From Rhodocyclaceae bacterium (lineage in GTDB: Bacteria; Pseudomonadota; Gammaproteobacteria; Burkholderiales; Usitatibacteraceae), in contig JADCIX010000025.1 of the NCBI GenBank assembly GCA_020247545.1, forward strand, positions 1 to 52,287: 52,287 bases of DNA, written 5' to 3'. The translations under genes were made by a program, and so were the position numbers. Position 1 is the first letter of the stretch, and every line of letters starts with the position of its first letter. Below the pieces are notes generated by a model, which saw only the letters and a list, made by a program, of their open reading frames with translations, was not told the origin of the DNA and made no database searches. Below are positions 50,090 to 52,287 of the stretch, piece by piece.

Positions 50090-50638
50090 ATGCGCGCGAA
50101 TAGTTCGAACACGGGTGTTTGCATCTTCCTCACCGGGCTTTCAGGGGCTGGCAAGTCGACCATCGCGACCGCCCTTGCAGAGGCAATCAGAACCAACCTG
50201 AATCGCGCAGTCACGCTGCTCGACGGGGATGTGGTGAGAACCCATCTCTCCAAAGAGTTGGGCTTCTCCCGCGCGGACCGCGACACCAATATCGAGCGGA
50301 TTGCCTTTGTGGCCGCAGAGGTGGTCAAACATGGTGGCATCGTTATCTCCGCAGCCATCGCACCTTACGACGCGGCGCGAGCCGCCGCCCGTCGGCGCAT
50401 CGAAGCCAACGGACGATTTGTCTTGGTGCATCTTTCAACACCGCTGGCGGTTTGTGAAACACGCGACACCAAGGGGTTGTACGCCAAGGCACGTCGCGGC
50501 GAAATTGAAATGTTCACCGGCGTCAATGACGCATATGAAGTACCAAACAAAGCTGAGCTGACTATCGATACCTCCAGAGTTAGCATCAATGATGCGGTCA
50601 GAATGCTGCTGGCCACGATTACAAAGGACGACGCATGA
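50090..50638 (+). CDS. cysC: Adenylyl-sulfate kinase
   Basis: A 182-residue stand-alone APS kinase that makes PAPS from APS and ATP. Walker [10 protein letters not shown] is at about 16-24. The APS-binding [33 protein letters not shown] and [16 protein letters not shown] blocks are present, together with [29 protein letters not shown] near the end. The usual partners cysN/cysD are not in the window. The stop overlaps the thyA start (ATGA), an unusual pairing of sulfate activation with thymidylate synthesis. Confidence 0.95.
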   Translation: MRANSSNTGVCIFLTGLSGAGKSTIATALAEAIRTNLNRAVTLLDGDVVRTHLSKELGFSRADRDTNIERIAFVAAEVVKHGGIVISAAIAPYDAARAAARRRIEANGRFVLVHLSTPLAVCETRDTKGLYAKARRGEIEMFTGVNDAYEVPNKAELTIDTSRVSINDAVRMLLATITKDDA

Positions 50639-51441
50639 CTTCCGTCGATGACACCTATCTCACGCTTGTTCGTCACGTTCTGCAACACGGCGCAAACAAG
50701 TCCGACCGCACCGGCACTGGCACACGCTCGGTATTTGGTTACCAGATGCGTTTCCCGTTAGCCGAATCATTTCCGCTGCTCACCACAAAGAGGTTGCATC
50801 TTCGGTCGATCATTCACGAGTTGTTGTGGTTCTTGATGGGCGACACCAACATCGCCTACCTGCGCGACAACAAAGTCACCATCTGGGATGAATGGGCGGA
50901 CGCTGAAGGCAATCTCGGTCCGGTATACGGCTATCAGTGGCGATCGTGGCCAACGCCCGACGGCAAACACATCGACCAAATTCAAGAAGTCATCGCGCAG
51001 ATCAAATCCAACCCGGATTCGCGCCGCATGATTGTCTCTGCATGGAACGTCGCCGATATTCCGAAGATGGCGTTAGCTCCCTGCCACGCGTTTTTTCAGT
51101 TCTACGTGGCGGACGGTAAGCTCTCCTGCCAGCTGTATCAACGTAGCGCCGACATCTTCCTCGGTGTGCCGTTCAATATCGCCTCCTACGCGCTCCTGAC
51201 CATGATGGTGGCGCAAGTTTGTGGGCTCAAGCCAGGCGAGCTTGTACACACGCTTGGGGATGCACATCTTTATGCGAATCATCTCGATCAGGCGCGGGAG
51301 CAGCTCACACGCCAACCGCGCGCCGCGCCAATCATGCGACTAAACGCCGACGTCACTGATATTTTGGCCTTCAAGTTTGAGGACTTCACGCTGGAAGGTT
51401 ACGATCCGCATCCGGCCATTAAGGCGCCGATCGCGGTCTAG
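50635..51441 (+). CDS. thyA: Thymidylate synthase
   Basis: A 268-residue enzyme (E. coli 264) that methylates dUMP to dTMP with methylene-tetrahydrofolate. Conserved are [57 protein letters not shown], the nucleophile Cys in [34 protein letters not shown] and [17 protein letters not shown]. Translationally coupled to cysC. The next gene, folA, regenerates the folate used here. Confidence 0.98.
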   Translation: MTSVDDTYLTLVRHVLQHGANKSDRTGTGTRSVFGYQMRFPLAESFPLLTTKRLHLRSIIHELLWFLMGDTNIAYLRDNKVTIWDEWADAEGNLGPVYGYQWRSWPTPDGKHIDQIQEVIAQIKSNPDSRRMIVSAWNVADIPKMALAPCHAFFQFYVADGKLSCQLYQRSADIFLGVPFNIASYALLTMMVAQVCGLKPGELVHTLGDAHLYANHLDQAREQLTRQPRAAPIMRLNADVTDILAFKFEDFTLEGYDPHPAIKAPIAV

Positions 51442-51453
51442 GCACCTCCGATC

Positions 51454-51939
51454 ATGCTGAACTTGATTGTGGCCACTGCCAACAACAACGTCATCGGTCT
51501 TGGTGGAAAAATGCCGTGGCACCTGCCGGCTGAACTCGCCTACTTCAAACAAGTGACGATGGGCCATCCAATCATCATGGGGCGCAAAACGTTTGAGTCC
51601 ATTAGCCGGCCATTACCCAGTCGGCGCAATATCGTGGTGACGGGTAACGCGGCGTGGCACCACGACGGCGTAGAGGTTGCAACATCGGTTGCTGCCGCGC
51701 TTGCACTCGTCACCGATCAAACTGCCTTTGTCATTGGTGGCGCGACGCTGTATGAGACCGCGCTGCCGCTTGCAGATCGCATCTACTTGACGGCGATTCA
51801 CGCCGACGTTGATGGCGACACATTTTTCCCGCCGCTGCCAGCAACAGAGTGGCAAGAAACTTCCCGCAAGCCGCGCCCCAAAGACGAGAAGAATGCCTAC
51901 GACGTGGATTTCATTGTCTTTGATAGATTGGTCAGATAG
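51454..51939 (+). CDS. folA: Dihydrofolate reductase
   Basis: A 161-residue NADPH-dependent enzyme that regenerates tetrahydrofolate after ThyA. The features are LNLIVATANNNVIGLGGKMPWHLPAELAYFKQVTMGHPIIMGRKTFESISRPLPSRRNIVVT and FVIGGATLYETALPLADRIYLTAI. The catalytic acid is Glu in HLPAELAYF, where E. coli has Asp27; Glu is also used by other DHFRs. It starts 12 bases after thyA. Confidence 0.97.
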   Translation: MLNLIVATANNNVIGLGGKMPWHLPAELAYFKQVTMGHPIIMGRKTFESISRPLPSRRNIVVTGNAAWHHDGVEVATSVAAALALVTDQTAFVIGGATLYETALPLADRIYLTAIHADVDGDTFFPPLPATEWQETSRKPRPKDEKNAYDVDFIVFDRLVR

Positions 51940-51974
51940 AACCTAAACCGAATGGCACTTGCTTGAGCATGTCG

Positions 51975-52006
51975 CCCCGGCGCAACCCTTGTGGTTGCGC
52001 GCGGGG
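51975..52006. repeat. Strong GC-rich hairpin downstream of folA
   Basis: CCCCGGCGCAACC, loop CTTGT, GGTTGCGCGCGGGG: about 13 paired bases with one bulged G, 35 bases after the folA stop. There is no T-run, so it may protect the mRNA 3' end or help Rho-dependent termination rather than be an intrinsic terminator. Confidence 0.6.
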
Positions 52007-52032
52007 ACGGGGCTTGCCGAAAAGGTTTCATG

Positions 52033-52166
52033 TTTAATTACCGGATCAATAGAATCTGGAACGCTGAACTGCTTTATCCACGGGCGTTTTCAGACATTTT
52101 TGCTTGGAAACGACCGCCAATCGGCGAGTTTTAATCTTGGGAGCTTCTATTGATCCGGCAATTAAA
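52033..52166. repeat. Intergenic inverted-repeat element (22-bp arms, 134 bp)
   Basis: The left arm TTTAATTACCGGATCAATAG+AA (52033-52054) and the right arm (52145-52166), read as its complement, match at 21 of 22 positions. The 90-base interior has no gene. It sits between convergent genes (folA and the partial gene at 52183). The element resembles a small MITE-like or palindromic unit. No flanking target duplication is obvious by eye. Confidence 0.6.
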
Positions 52167-52182
52167 TATGGCCAACAAAAAT

Positions 52183-52287
52183 TTAGGCGGCGTATTTGAC
52201 TCGCGGATCTTGGAAGTACGACTTGATACGTTCGGGTTTGCGCTGGAGTTCGCTTAACCAGTAACCAGCAGTGTTTTTCAACTTCTC
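52183..52287 (-). CDS. C-terminal end of an unidentified protein (cut by window edge)
   Basis: The minus-strand frame is open from the window edge for 34 codons and ends at TAA (52185-52183). The peptide begins EKLKNTAGYWLSELQRKPER and ends IKSYFQDPRVKYAA. The frame, the charged composition and the position facing folA suggest the tail of a real gene starting beyond 52287. The family is not recognisable from this short segment. Confidence 0.5.
   Translation of the reverse strand, partial: EKLKNTAGYWLSELQRKPERIKSYFQDPRVKYAA

Overview
The window looks like a piece of a proteobacterial chromosome, most likely betaproteobacterial. Reasons: the order rimP-nusA-infB-rbfA-truB-rpsO-pnp, tRNA genes that encode their CCA ends, several large TonB-dependent receptors, and an integron integrase very close in sequence to the class 1 type. 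The taxonomic call is inference from gene order and protein resemblance; no 16S gene is present. GC content looks moderately high (an impression, not counted), and most genes are packed in overlapping operons.

Layout. (1) 1-2118: the head of an integron. The window opens inside a cassette array read on the minus strand. It holds an attC site cut by the window edge, one complete 944-bp cassette carrying a fatty-acid-hydroxylase/sterol-desaturase gene, the attI junction, and the integrase gene intI on the plus strand. The intI promoter carries a perfect LexA-type box (CTGT-N8-ACAG). (2) 2288-2674: a small DUF2784 membrane protein. (3) 2780-17362: an amino-sugar/glycoside utilisation locus. Eight minus-strand genes that mostly overlap encode a sugar ABC importer (binding protein, two permeases, ATPase) interleaved with a ROK kinase, a GH38 alpha-mannosidase-family enzyme, a DUF4127 protein and an FAD-dependent oxidoreductase. 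Beside them are nanE and a nagR-nagA-nagB-II operon, so the inferred flow is amino sugar, then ManNAc-6-P, GlcNAc-6-P, GlcN-6-P and fructose-6-P. The three unusual cytosolic enzymes (GH38, DUF4127, FAD oxidoreductase) make this the best candidate for an undescribed pathway. (4) 17583-20539: an orphan oligopeptide-type binding protein and a fused SpmA/SpmB membrane protein. (5) 20586-24780: lysine catabolism, with an Lrp/AsnC regulator divergent from lysine 6-dehydrogenase-like, piperidine-6-carboxylate dehydrogenase and 2-oxoadipate dioxygenase/decarboxylase genes. (6) 24915-26036: a secreted Ntn-type amide hydrolase. (7) 26096-26594: tRNA-Pro and tRNA-Arg, followed by a 107-bp repeat that carries a second copy of the tRNA-Arg 3' end. 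(8) 26712-35786: the core translation/RNA operon. (9) 36168-49964: a TonB transport block. It has one receptor lacking its N-terminal third, two complete receptors, two tandem TPR-aspartyl/asparaginyl hydroxylase-like genes, and exbB-exbD-exbD-tonB. (10) 50090-51939: cysC-thyA-folA. (11) 51940-52287: an intergenic stretch with an inverted-repeat element, then the C-terminal end of a minus-strand gene cut by the window edge.

Regulatory structure not explained by the genes alone includes: overlapping intI and cassette promoters around the LexA box; a shared TGTTGC-N6-GCAACA palindrome upstream of all three receptor genes; an 11-bp perfect inverted repeat between the Lrp gene and the lysine operon; 11-bp-phased direct repeats upstream of nagR; and a promoter-plus-terminator leader before rimP.
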